From the NCBI GenBank assembly GCA_023206055.1, contig CP065366.1, positions 806,001 through 870,000 of the forward strand: DNA of 64,000 nucleotides. Reading direction: 5' to 3'. This stretch comes from Vibrio cyclitrophicus. GTDB taxonomy: Bacteria; Pseudomonadota; Gammaproteobacteria; Enterobacterales; Vibrionaceae. Below are positions 38,532 to 47,514 of the stretch, piece by piece (positions within the stretch are counted from its first letter, which is position 1; each line of letters starts with the position of its first letter). The position numbers and the translations under genes are program-made. The notes under the pieces are model-generated. The model ran no database searches. It saw nothing but the letters and a program-made list of their open reading frames with translations, and was not told the origin of the DNA.

Positions 38532-38557
38532 AAGAAACTCTATGTTTGAGGTTTCTT
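38532..38557 (-). terminator. Terminator of the dndBCDE transcript
   Basis: AAGAAAC(T)C pairs with GAGGTTTCTT with one bulge. Read on the minus strand it is followed by TTTATTTTTC, so it serves dndE rather than the + strand gene. Confidence 0.55.
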
Positions 38558-38633
38558 CATCAAGATTATTTGGATTGTTTGGTAGCCCAGCTTATCCTTT
38601 AAGAAGGCTACCAATTTTTGGGGTAAAGAATAC

Positions 38634-38981
38634 TCAAATAGCCATTGACAATCCGCTAAGTGACTTGAAGTTTCGAATACTAGCAATGCCATCTTCAACA
38701 TGTGCTGCCCAAACTTGTTGATACTCTTTAGTATCAAGTTCTGGGTAGTACACCTTCAACATTAGCTCAGTTACCTCACCTGTTTCACCAAGCCACGTAT
38801 ACTTATCTAGCATCAGTGAACCATCTAACTTGGCTTCTTGACCTTGGTATCGAAAATCACTTTCAATAGAACGGAAGAAAGCAATACGTGCCGAAACGTT
38901 TGGAGTGATTCCAGTATAGCCCTTCAACTTTTTAAGCTGCTCTTCAGTTGAGCGAGTTAAGTTCATACGGTTCGGTAGCAT
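38634..38981 (-). CDS. dndE: DNA sulfur modification protein DndE
   Basis: The small DNA-binding subunit (115 aa) of the phosphorothioation complex; known homologues bind nicked DNA as tetramers. The N-terminal MNLTRSTEEQLKKLK segment and the IAFFRSIESD region match the family. Its start codon shares one base with the dndD stop (TAATG), implying coupled translation. It is the last gene of dndBCDE. Confidence 0.92.
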   Translation of the reverse strand: MLPNRMNLTRSTEEQLKKLKGYTGITPNVSARIAFFRSIESDFRYQGQEAKLDGSLMLDKYTWLGETGEVTELMLKVYYPELDTKEYQQVWAAHVEDGIASIRNFKSLSGLSMAI

Positions 38982-40990
38982 TACACAACCTCCTTAATCG
39001 ATTCTTTCCAGAAGTAACCTTCTTTCAACGTTGAAGATTTGGTTGTACCGTCGAAACAGATCTCGTAAGTACGAGCTAGGTCGTCTTGGATGAGGCTTGT
39101 GTAGTTTCTATCGATTTCTGTATCTGTCGATAAAATTACCACTTGGTGGCTTGCTGTAGGGAAGTAGTTCTCTACCAGTTTGTCACGGTGATGTGAATCC
39201 AATCGACCTAGTGGTGTGTCAATGATGATTGGAAGTTTACGACCAGATGTACGACCAAGAGCCTCTAGAATCGAGATTGCGTAGATCTGCTTTTCACCAG
39301 CAGACATCGCCTTACGGTTGATCTTAATACCGTGTTCATCAACTAACTCAACATCGAATGTTGCTGGGTTGATTGCAGCTGTGAGTTGTAAATCTTCCTT
39401 ACGAGCAAGCTTCTTGTATGACTGAACGAACTCATTTTCTAACTGGTTCACACGCGCTTTAGTTAGCTGTTCACCAAACTTATCTAGCAATAAGATTGAG
39501 TTTTGCGCATTACTAACGCTTTGATCTTTGCTGGACTGATCTTTGTGCTTATCGTGTAACTTTTGAATTTGGCGAGCTGTATCCAGAGCTAGTCGAAGCT
39601 CTAGTTTGGCTTTTTCTAGCAAGTCATGGTATTCAATAATAAGTTGTTCTTTCTTCTTATCTAGAGCACGGACATCTGCAAACAATTCTTGCACTTGTTC
39701 CTGTTCAGGAGCTCGCGCGATATTGCTGGAAGCGTTGTCGAGCTCTTCTTCAACTTTTTTAAGACGTACTCGTGCCTTATCAAAGCGAGCAAAAGAATCT
39801 TGCGAAAGTTTAGATAACTGGTAATCGATTGTGTTCGACTGACGGTCAGAAATATCTAGAAGTAGGTCTGTAGAATCAAATTCACCTACATGGGCTTTAA
39901 AGCTGTCTGCGATTGCATTTTGGGCCATCTCAGTATCAAAGCTTGGGTATTTTGAGCATAGTGTTTCTAAGAATGAATCTAGCTCATTACCAAAGTTTTG
40001 TTTCTTCTTAACTTGTTGCTCTTGCTTGATTTGAGATTGCAGTCTTTGCATTGCCTTTGGAGCAAGTGAAAATGGAAGGTTAGTTTCCATTTCCATGCGG
40101 ATTTGCTTCTCCAGTTCCACTTTCTCTTTAAGAAGGCTCTCTACTTTTTGTTGTTCATCTTCTCTGGTCTTAGCCCAAGCGCCGCCACTTTGCGTTAGCT
40201 CAGCTTCTTTCACGTTTATCTTTCGGGATTCTTCCCTTATGTTCTCAACGATAAAATCGGCTTTGCTACACAGCTTTTCAGCTTTACGTTCGTGAATAAT
40301 GCGTTGCTCGTCTAGTGAGTTCATCTCTTCTTTTAGGGACTGACTTAAAGCACCTGCTCCCTGTTTTTTTAAGAAGATGTTCAGATCGCTTTTAAGCTTA
40401 GCTATAACATCTAATCCCAATAAACGACGAACCGCAGTTTTAAGTACGCTACCAGATTCATCTTCAGCTAATTCGGCAATTTTCTCACCGTCAAAGAAGA
40501 ATAAGTCGGCAATGCCTGTGGGAATTAACTCATTAAGAAAACCTTGGCACTGTTCGTAATTCAGCTCTGGAATTTGGATACCATCTTTTTCAAGACAAAG
40601 GTTGTCTTTCTTGCCACGCTTCCAACCGCGAATCACTTTATAAGTATTTTCTTCGCCGTTTTGACTGTATTTAAACTCAAGCTCGATCGATGCATTATCT
40701 TGAACGCCACCATGGCCGACACCTTTGTGGATCAGTTGTGACAAAGCGTCAACGTACTCACCATTTGAAAGTAATTGGCTAAATGATTGGCGCCCGAAAA
40801 GCGCTAAGCGAACTGCTGTCAGTATTGATGTTTTACCGGCACCATTTAGCCCGCCAAACAAAATAATAGGTCGTTCGGTCCCTTCAATAGGGCCACTTTT
40901 ACTTAAACGAGCTGGGGCTGGACGCAAGTCAATTTCATGCACACCGCGAAACACGCGAAAGTTGTTTAAAGTTAGTTTTGTAATCAACAT
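38981..40990 (-). CDS. dndD: DNA sulfur modification protein DndD
   Basis: An SMC/RecN-like ATPase (669 aa) thought to open or nick DNA for sulfur insertion. The Walker A motif GGLNGAGKTS is at 46–55, a long coiled-coil region spans about 205–480, and the C-terminal Walker B is in LPIIIDTPLGRLDS. Such proteins resemble Rad50 in layout. It lies between dndC and dndE with an 8-bp gap after dndC. Confidence 0.93.
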   Translation of the reverse strand: MLITKLTLNNFRVFRGVHEIDLRPAPARLSKSGPIEGTERPIILFGGLNGAGKTSILTAVRLALFGRQSFSQLLSNGEYVDALSQLIHKGVGHGGVQDNASIELEFKYSQNGEENTYKVIRGWKRGKKDNLCLEKDGIQIPELNYEQCQGFLNELIPTGIADLFFFDGEKIAELAEDESGSVLKTAVRRLLGLDVIAKLKSDLNIFLKKQGAGALSQSLKEEMNSLDEQRIIHERKAEKLCSKADFIVENIREESRKINVKEAELTQSGGAWAKTREDEQQKVESLLKEKVELEKQIRMEMETNLPFSLAPKAMQRLQSQIKQEQQVKKKQNFGNELDSFLETLCSKYPSFDTEMAQNAIADSFKAHVGEFDSTDLLLDISDRQSNTIDYQLSKLSQDSFARFDKARVRLKKVEEELDNASSNIARAPEQEQVQELFADVRALDKKKEQLIIEYHDLLEKAKLELRLALDTARQIQKLHDKHKDQSSKDQSVSNAQNSILLLDKFGEQLTKARVNQLENEFVQSYKKLARKEDLQLTAAINPATFDVELVDEHGIKINRKAMSAGEKQIYAISILEALGRTSGRKLPIIIDTPLGRLDSHHRDKLVENYFPTASHQVVILSTDTEIDRNYTSLIQDDLARTYEICFDGTTKSSTLKEGYFWKESIKEVV

Positions 40991-40998
40991 TTCAGTAT

Positions 40999-42633
40999 TT
41001 AAAACTCTTTTTGAAGCTGTTTATCTAGGTCAGCGAGCTGCTCGTTGTAGCGCTCAATTTCTTGTTGGTGAATATCAAACTCGGCTTTGCTTTGCAGTGA
41101 AGCATGCTTTTGTTTGATGTCTTCTAAGCTTCCCCAGTCTCGTTTCAATAGCGATGCGATCTTGTTCGAGATACCACTACGACGGCTCAAACCTTCCATA
41201 GAGACCTCTAACTCGATGAGCTTCATGATCATTTCAGGTTCGACATCGAAATTATTGCAAAGCTCATGGATTAGCTGTGCGTCATCTTTACCAAAACTTG
41301 CGTTATCGTCATACACCCAATCAAGGTCGTAGCCATAAACATCTTTAAAAATAGTTGGTAGAGAATCATCCCAATCCGGCTCATTTGGATCATGGATCCA
41401 CTCTTGGCGAATAGCATGCAGCTCTGGCACTGTGATTAACTCAATCTCTCGGCCTTCAGCTTTAAATTTATTATCTAGCTCTAGTAATTCACGAAGCCAT
41501 TGGCGGCGGTATTTAAGCCAGTAAGGACCAGGGACGTGCTTACGTTCGCTAGCAATATCTTCGCCTTCTTTTGCGTATTGGTAACTTACGCGACCGGTAC
41601 GACGTTTATGGTTTCTGAACTCTGCTTTGTTAGCAGGATCTGTCGTCATTGCTAACTTATTGCGGAACTCAAGAAGAGGTGCCATCCACTCTTCACCATT
41701 TTGGATAAGGCTTTCCATCGCTCGGTCTTTAGTTACTACGGTACATGTCCAGCAACCAAAACGAGAGTTACCACAAGAGGGGGTAGTTTCGTCAATCACC
41801 ATTGGGCATTCACCTTGGCCTGAAGAGTCTTTATATAGATTCCAAAGTACTAGGTTTTTACCGCCCCATGGGTTTTCCCATTCTAGGTCATAGTCATCTT
41901 TCCAGATGTTTCTAGTACCTAATGGCGTTTCTTTTGTCTCTAGGTGACATAAACGCAAGATCTTCCAAACATCGTCAACAGCCCATGTATCAATAGGGGT
42001 GTAAATGAATGCATTGGCTAACGTTGTATGACGAGCTAAACGAGAGCCATCAATTTTGTGTTTAGCGATAACCTGAGCACGCGAGGCACTTTCCTGGCTA
42101 CGTGAACCCAATACAACAATCACCTCATCAAACTGAGATACTTTGCTTTTGATGAAGTCACTAACCGGATCTATCTTCATTCGCTCAGTACACCAACGAA
42201 ATGAACGCGTCGGTGCTGGGTAGCCTTTACCAAGAAGACTTGACCAGAACGTTTGGTCTGACTCAGGTACAACTTTGTGGCAGCTGATTGGCAAGTCGTC
42301 GCGCTTGGCTCCTTTTTGTATCGCAGCTAAGGAGTCTTTAATGTGGTTAACAACAACAGGTGTCTCAACCAGTGTGTCTGATGAAACGACAAATACGGGT
42401 TTGTGGCGTTGCTCTTTTTCTAGGCCAAGTAGTGCCATATAGATTAAAGACATGATAGCGGAGGAGTCTTTACCACCACTGTAGCCAATTACCCATGGGC
42501 GGTTGTCTGCACAATAGACGCGTTGAACGTCAGCAACATAGTAGCTGAGTTTGTTATTTGCGAACTCTTCAGCGTTGATGAATTCTTGGTATTCTTCGGC
42601 GAGATCTTCTGCCAATTTTAGCTCATGTATCAT
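40999..42633 (-). CDS. dndC: DNA sulfur modification protein DndC
   Basis: A PAPS-reductase-like enzyme (544 aa) with ATP pyrophosphatase activity that activates the DNA backbone for sulfur transfer. The PP-loop SGGKDS is at 52–57. Four cysteines, C276, C287, C294 and C297 (ECP…CGNSRFGCWTC), are placed to hold a [4Fe-4S] cluster. It overlaps dndB by 4 bp. Confidence 0.95.
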   Translation of the reverse strand: MIHELKLAEDLAEEYQEFINAEEFANNKLSYYVADVQRVYCADNRPWVIGYSGGKDSSAIMSLIYMALLGLEKEQRHKPVFVVSSDTLVETPVVVNHIKDSLAAIQKGAKRDDLPISCHKVVPESDQTFWSSLLGKGYPAPTRSFRWCTERMKIDPVSDFIKSKVSQFDEVIVVLGSRSQESASRAQVIAKHKIDGSRLARHTTLANAFIYTPIDTWAVDDVWKILRLCHLETKETPLGTRNIWKDDYDLEWENPWGGKNLVLWNLYKDSSGQGECPMVIDETTPSCGNSRFGCWTCTVVTKDRAMESLIQNGEEWMAPLLEFRNKLAMTTDPANKAEFRNHKRRTGRVSYQYAKEGEDIASERKHVPGPYWLKYRRQWLRELLELDNKFKAEGREIELITVPELHAIRQEWIHDPNEPDWDDSLPTIFKDVYGYDLDWVYDDNASFGKDDAQLIHELCNNFDVEPEMIMKLIELEVSMEGLSRRSGISNKIASLLKRDWGSLEDIKQKHASLQSKAEFDIHQQEIERYNEQLADLDKQLQKEF

Positions 42634-43709
42634 GATAACTGCTTCTCTAGAGCTTTTTCTTCTGGGGTTAGTGGTAACCCAAGTTCAATTTTAAGTGCGT
42701 TTGCTGTGAGCTGAATATTGATATTCGATTTACTCAACTTGCCGTGGTTCATGCTGCGCTTTATCCATTCAGGGTTGGTTTTCAACCAATTAACCTTCCC
42801 TAGTAACTGAAGCTTTTCTTTCCATTGTTTTGGTTCTTGGCACAACAGGTGTTTACCCAAGACGCCAATCGCATGCAGCCCGACACCATGTGCGTGAATG
42901 TATTCTTGTCGAAGCTGTGCAGGGGATACCTGTTTGTCGATCACCATTTGCCAATCTTTAATATGGCGAGTGACCTCTTCCCAAAACTCAGACGCTAACT
43001 GCTTCTCTTCTTCAGTGAAACCATCTTTAGGCCCTTTACTTAAAAGTGCTCGTGTTGATTGTTTAATACTGCTTAAAGTAAATAGCTTGTTCGACTTTGG
43101 ACTGATGTTGGACTTTTCCATTTCAGTCATTCCGATGAAGGGCTTCACTTTAGCTGCTAATTCACGCGCTAATTCAGAGCTTTCGTCTCGGTGATCGTAG
43201 AGAGTGCCAAGTGATGGACTGGGTTTTACTGCGTACTTGTTTAAGTCAGCAAACATTTGTTGGCTTCTACCTAAACCTTCATCGATGAAGAACAATACTG
43301 GAATGTTATCTTGCCCAAGGTCTGGATTTTCTCTTAGTGCTTCTTCTATCGCTTTACGACGGTGTTGGCCATCGTTAATTAGAATCTGCGCATCCATCGG
43401 GATTTGAAGTGTACCTAAATTAGGCGCACCTTCATGATCGTGGAAAGATATATCAACTCCAACCGATGCTGTTAATGCTGAGAATACGTACTCTTTAGGG
43501 TTGTCGAGTAGGTATCTGACCATTTCAGGTATGCGAGTCTTGTTTAATGTTCTTTGAGCTCTAAGCTCTGGTGGAACATCATCTTCGTTATAACTGAAAA
43601 TCTTAGGGATGATTCGAAGAGGGCATGTCGCAATGTAAAATGGACGTCCTGCTTGAATACCTCTGACAGCTGGAAATGAATAGCAATAGCCTGAATCTTG
43701 ATTTTGCAT
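42630..43709 (-). CDS. dndB: DNA sulfur modification protein DndB
   Basis: 359 aa with the DGQHR motif at 113–117 (INDGQHRRKAIEEAL around it), the hallmark of the DndB/DGQHR family. In Salmonella DndB is reported to repress the dnd operon and tune modification density. It is the first gene of the operon, coupled to dndC by ATGA overlap. The 205 bp upstream contain clear inverted repeats that could be its targets. Confidence 0.93.
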   Translation of the reverse strand: MQNQDSGYCYSFPAVRGIQAGRPFYIATCPLRIIPKIFSYNEDDVPPELRAQRTLNKTRIPEMVRYLLDNPKEYVFSALTASVGVDISFHDHEGAPNLGTLQIPMDAQILINDGQHRRKAIEEALRENPDLGQDNIPVLFFIDEGLGRSQQMFADLNKYAVKPSPSLGTLYDHRDESSELARELAAKVKPFIGMTEMEKSNISPKSNKLFTLSSIKQSTRALLSKGPKDGFTEEEKQLASEFWEEVTRHIKDWQMVIDKQVSPAQLRQEYIHAHGVGLHAIGVLGKHLLCQEPKQWKEKLQLLGKVNWLKTNPEWIKRSMNHGKLSKSNINIQLTANALKIELGLPLTPEEKALEKQLS

Positions 43710-43737
43710 AGTGAACTCTAAGTTATGTTATTTGTCT

Positions 43738-43793
43738 ATGACATAAACCATAGTTGGTATGTCATATTTTGACAAACTAAGCTTTTAGTTTGT
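43738..43793. promoter_or_regulatory. Paired palindromes in the dndB promoter region
   Basis: Two palindromes are seen. ATGACATA (43738–43745) and TATGTCAT (43758–43765) form an 8-bp perfect inverted repeat that extends to 11 bp with one bulge. ACAAACTAA (43772–43780) and TTAGTTTGT (43785–43793) form a 9-bp perfect repeat. They lie 29–84 bp upstream of dndB, in the expected promoter–operator zone. Which regulator binds is unknown. Confidence 0.6.
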
Positions 43794-43876
43794 TATGCTT
43801 TAGTCTTATCTATGCGAATTATTACATAGGTATGCCAAAATAGGCTGAATATTTTACAGGTATGTAGGCCAGATAT

Positions 43877-43891
43877 CTATGGTAACCATAG
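43877..43891. repeat. 15-bp palindrome downstream of the methyltransferase gene
   Basis: CTATGGT-A-ACCATAG is a perfect 7-bp inverted repeat, 24 bp past the methyltransferase stop and 168 bp upstream of dndB. It lacks the T run expected of a terminator. It may be an additional operator. Related AGGTATG motifs occur at about 43830 and 43858. Confidence 0.4.
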
Positions 43892-43914
43892 GTTTTTATA
43901 GTACTAAAAAAACG

Positions 43915-45933
43915 CTATTTTGAACTTAGCGTAAACCCTTTGATTTCTTTATGTTCTTTATCTAATAGCACTTCAAACTCTGTTCTCATCATCTGTGTTT
44001 CTTCGGTTGGTTCAAACTCCATGAGTTTTGCTAATCGTTTATCAAAGCTCTGTTGTTTCTTGTAGTTCTCGTGCTCGGTTGGCATGTAAAGGTGCTTATT
44101 AAGCAGTGGTGGCCTGCGTTCTTCATTCACGTAGTCGAAGAAGTCGATGTCTTGTTCTGCCATCTTTATCTTTATGCGCTCGACTAAGAAAGGCACCGAT
44201 TTTTCAAAGTCATCATAAGCGGTCAGGGTAAGTTTTCCTGATGTGATATGAATTTTAATGAGATCGATCTCTTCATCCAGTTCGCCATACATTTGCAACC
44301 CTGCACCAACGTATGCTCGCAGCAATAGTGGTAAGTCGTCGATAAAGTCTCGATGTAGGATCAGTGAATGTCCTTCGTTGAGTAGGCTTGCTGGCAGTTG
44401 GCGGTGTGCTTTCTCGCATTGCTGCTGGATTAAGTTGGTGTCTGCAATCGCGAACAGCAATTCTGCAGCCAGGTTGATCGCGGTTTTGTAATCATCAAAC
44501 AAGGCTTTGATGTCACGCTTTAATGGCTCCGGCTGCTGCGTGTAGGGTTTTCTTTTCTCAAACAGTCCAATAGCAAAGTAGAGGAGAAGATCTTCTTTTC
44601 GGCTCTTTTCTGCTTGTTCAAACTCTTGGGTATCAAACATCTCTTGCAGCAAGTTGAACACTTTTTTGTGTGAGCCGATCAGCTCTCGGATTTTGTCAGA
44701 GTGTTCAAATTCGTCGTTGGCTGGAATACGCCCTAGCTCTAAGCAGGTATTCCAAAAGCTGTTGAACAAATCTTGATGCTGAGTGATAAGTAGCTTGGCT
44801 TTATCTTTAGCTTCTATAGGTTCTGGCGAAGTCAGTTGTTGCCACTTGTGGTGTCGTTTGTATTTACTCTGTAGGTATTGCTGTTCTTCGAGTTTGTCTT
44901 TGAATATATAGAAAATACCGGGCGCGACGGTAATTGCGTCTTCTTGAAGGCTTCTTTCTATGTATGCTTTGATCTCAGATTGCGCGTAGTACTTTTGGAA
45001 GGTGTTACGAGAGGTAATGACCCCATCTTTATAAGGTTTGAACTGAGCAATGTAGTTTTCGTTAGCCAGCATGACAGAAACCACCAGAAGCTTATCTGCT
45101 AGCTCCCATGCGCCTAGTAGGGCATCGAGTCTTTCATCTTGATCTTCTATCACGTTAAGAACAAACCCTATGTTTACGATATTAGAATTGGATTTGTCGT
45201 TGTCGGGTTGAAAGTTCGGATCCCAACCCAGAGCGTCAAGGCCATGTGCTTCGAGCTCTCTTAAATCGTCTCCGCGGCCGCAGCCGTAATCGAAAATTGA
45301 GTACTCGCCTTTTAAGTAACCATGTTTAACGAGAGTCTTCATTGGTGCAGAGAGTTCATGGCGCACGATGGCCGTTTTGTGCCTATCAATCCCAGCCTCT
45401 TCTTGCGTTGTCATCGAAGAGCATCGGAATAGTCGACCATCGACAAGCTCGTAACCATGGCGTGCTATTAGGTTTTCCCAAGAACGTTTAAAACCAATCA
45501 AACGGCTGTTTTCGTACAGGCCTGCATTCTCGCCTTCTTGTGTGAGTGAAACGAAGTGTTCGTAATATTCACTTGTTGGCAAAACCATGGTTTCTTTTCT
45601 ATGTAAGATCGGTGGGTTTTCAGATTCGCGATAACCTGTAATTTTGTGGCTTAGCTTAGAGAGGTCGACATTGAGACTTTGTGCTAATGCGGGATAGGAA
45701 TCTGTATAAAAATCAGGGTAATAAAGAAGAGATAAACGGAACTCTTTTTTAAACAACTTAACGAGGTTCCAGTCTTTTTCATCTAAGTTAACGGCTTTTG
45801 CTACGGCAGGAATGAACTGTGTTAACACTTTAGGCAATGCGCTGAATGCGTCTTTATGAAGATAAATGGCATCGGGAAGTTGTTTTCCAACTTTTATTTG
45901 AGAAGTAAGTTCAGCAAATAACTCTTCGTTCAT
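43915..45933 (-). CDS. DNA phosphorothioation-associated putative methyltransferase
   Basis: 672 aa. The SAM-binding motif I is DYGCGRGDD at 215–223, followed by the acidic strand end GWDPN (236–240). An N-terminal region contains DRHKTAIVRHELSAP (183–197), which is typical of the family that accompanies dnd operons. The C-terminal half (about 330–672) is helical and of unknown role. The target (DNA or protein) is not established. It lies directly upstream of dndB on the same strand, separated by 205 bp of regulatory sequence. Confidence 0.85.
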   Translation of the reverse strand: MNEELFAELTSQIKVGKQLPDAIYLHKDAFSALPKVLTQFIPAVAKAVNLDEKDWNLVKLFKKEFRLSLLYYPDFYTDSYPALAQSLNVDLSKLSHKITGYRESENPPILHRKETMVLPTSEYYEHFVSLTQEGENAGLYENSRLIGFKRSWENLIARHGYELVDGRLFRCSSMTTQEEAGIDRHKTAIVRHELSAPMKTLVKHGYLKGEYSIFDYGCGRGDDLRELEAHGLDALGWDPNFQPDNDKSNSNIVNIGFVLNVIEDQDERLDALLGAWELADKLLVVSVMLANENYIAQFKPYKDGVITSRNTFQKYYAQSEIKAYIERSLQEDAITVAPGIFYIFKDKLEEQQYLQSKYKRHHKWQQLTSPEPIEAKDKAKLLITQHQDLFNSFWNTCLELGRIPANDEFEHSDKIRELIGSHKKVFNLLQEMFDTQEFEQAEKSRKEDLLLYFAIGLFEKRKPYTQQPEPLKRDIKALFDDYKTAINLAAELLFAIADTNLIQQQCEKAHRQLPASLLNEGHSLILHRDFIDDLPLLLRAYVGAGLQMYGELDEEIDLIKIHITSGKLTLTAYDDFEKSVPFLVERIKIKMAEQDIDFFDYVNEERRPPLLNKHLYMPTEHENYKKQQSFDKRLAKLMEFEPTEETQMMRTEFEVLLDKEHKEIKGFTLSSK

Positions 45934-45959
45934 TCCTATTCCTTAGATGTTTTTGAAGA

Positions 45960-46487
45960 TTATAAATCATCAAACAATGCCTGTGTGGCGCTGCCTTTTG
46001 CACTTTTTGTGTTTACGCGAAGCCCATCACTTCGGCGCTGTCGGATAAGTGCGTATTTTGAATTATCAGCACCAACGCTAATATGTAGAGGTTTATCTTT
46101 GCCATAAAAATAGAGGCGGTCGAACTCTAAATGCGTGCAGATAAATCGAGCGACCTCATCCATACGTTGCTCATACCCTTCAACATAAATATCACACGCA
46201 GCCCCATTGCGCTTACAGATACGGCTATCCCGGGAGTTGAGTTCCATAGAGGCATGTTGGTCAATATTGGGCGCCATATCTCCAGGGCTATTTTTCAATA
46301 TCCACCTTAAAAGGGTATGGCTTGTATAACCATAGGTCACCGTTACTTCTCCTAGTGAGCGTTCGATAGGCTGTAAAATTTGAACCACTAAACACTGAAG
46401 CTCAGTGGCAGAAAGTTTATTAACCTTGTTGTCTCCTAAGTAATTAGGGTGCCGAGACTTATGCCAATCAATAAGCTTGTGGTGCAT
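45960..46487 (-). CDS. Small M15-fold-like protein linked to the phosphorothioation genes
   Basis: 175 aa, no signal peptide. I do not recognise a named family. The segment NGAACDIYV (G95, A97, D99) followed by LHISVG (H135) resembles the G-x-A-x-D … H-x-x zinc-binding pattern of M15/VanY-type peptidases. The first expected His (position 92) is Lys, although H78 lies nearby. The protein is cytoplasmic by sequence, so a cell-wall substrate is unlikely. The gene is 26 bp upstream of the methyltransferase gene on the same strand, so it belongs to that operon. Function unknown. Confidence 0.6.
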   Translation of the reverse strand: MHHKLIDWHKSRHPNYLGDNKVNKLSATELQCLVVQILQPIERSLGEVTVTYGYTSHTLLRWILKNSPGDMAPNIDQHASMELNSRDSRICKRNGAACDIYVEGYEQRMDEVARFICTHLEFDRLYFYGKDKPLHISVGADNSKYALIRQRRSDGLRVNTKSAKGSATQALFDDL

Positions 46488-46566
46488 ATTCTGTCCTTAG
46501 GGTTCTTGCTTCCTACTATATTTAACGGACGACGACAGCAAAATCAATGCAATTCGGGGGCTATGT

Positions 46567-47469
46567 ATGTTGTTTATTCTTGCTTTACTCTGCATCTTTT
46601 TGTTGGGGTATCTTGCCCAAACTACGGGCCTTTGTATGGTGAGAGGAGTAAAGGAGGCAACAAACGGATCACCGATGTTCATCATCGCGATTGTGTTTAG
46701 TGGTTCGCTGGCTTGGGTTTCTATGGCTCTAGGTTCTGTCGTAGAAGGGCGGCTTTTATCCACTGCATTTTGGCCGAGTTTGTTCTCATTGCTTGGTGGC
46801 TTTCTGTTTGGTATTGGCGCGGCAATCAACAGTGGTTGTGGGGTTTCTACAGTGAGTCGGTTAGCTCGCGGCGAAGTGGTTATGTTGGCGACTATATTCG
46901 GTTGGTTTGTTGCTTGGTTGGTGTTTGCTCCAGTTTTGCCTTCGGAGTTGAAAGGAGCTAGGTTGGTACTGTCCGACTTTTCTAGATACGTATTCCTTGG
47001 AAGTATCTCGCTCACAATTGTGGTGAGTTGTTATTTCATGAATGTGGTAAATCGCAAGTTATGGTTATCAATGTTGGGAATTGGCTTAACGGCAGGTTTT
47101 GTATTCCTTTATGAACCACACTGGACACCAAGTGGGTTGTTGAAATCTATAGGGACTTCGCTCTGGCATGGAAGAGCTGAAGCTTGGCCAAGCAGTGAAC
47201 GTTTTATATTGATGATCTCGCTGTTAGTTGGAATGGTTAGCGCTGCGTTATTTACTGGGTCGTTTTCTTTGAGGTTGAGCTCTATACGTCGATTTGGCAA
47301 ACACTTAGTTGCGGGGGTGCTTATGGGATTTGGAGCCGTAATGGCCGGTGGCGGGAACGATACTCAGTTGTTAGTGGCGATGCCAGTGCTGTCGTTGGCG
47401 GGTGTTTTTTCTGTGTTGAGTATCATTGTTGGCATATATACCGGAGTTAGGTTGATTCAAAGTCGATAG
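46567..47469 (+). CDS. YeeE/YedE-family transporter (sulfur-compound type)
   Basis: An inner-membrane protein of 300 aa with about nine or ten hydrophobic segments. The two half motifs TGLCMVRG and NSGCGVSTVSRLARGE carry Cys residues placed like those used by the thiosulfate transporter TsuA of this family. The start at ATG 46567 is preceded by CGGGGGC. It is transcribed divergently from the M15-like gene with a 79-bp gap. The substrate is inferred only; thiosulfate or another sulfur compound is the usual choice. Confidence 0.78.
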   Translation: MLFILALLCIFLLGYLAQTTGLCMVRGVKEATNGSPMFIIAIVFSGSLAWVSMALGSVVEGRLLSTAFWPSLFSLLGGFLFGIGAAINSGCGVSTVSRLARGEVVMLATIFGWFVAWLVFAPVLPSELKGARLVLSDFSRYVFLGSISLTIVVSCYFMNVVNRKLWLSMLGIGLTAGFVFLYEPHWTPSGLLKSIGTSLWHGRAEAWPSSERFILMISLLVGMVSAALFTGSFSLRLSSIRRFGKHLVAGVLMGFGAVMAGGGNDTQLLVAMPVLSLAGVFSVLSIIVGIYTGVRLIQSR

Positions 47470-47514
47470 TTAGCGAAAGTACAAGCTAGTGTAAGTTTGC
47501 AATTTGAGAAAACA

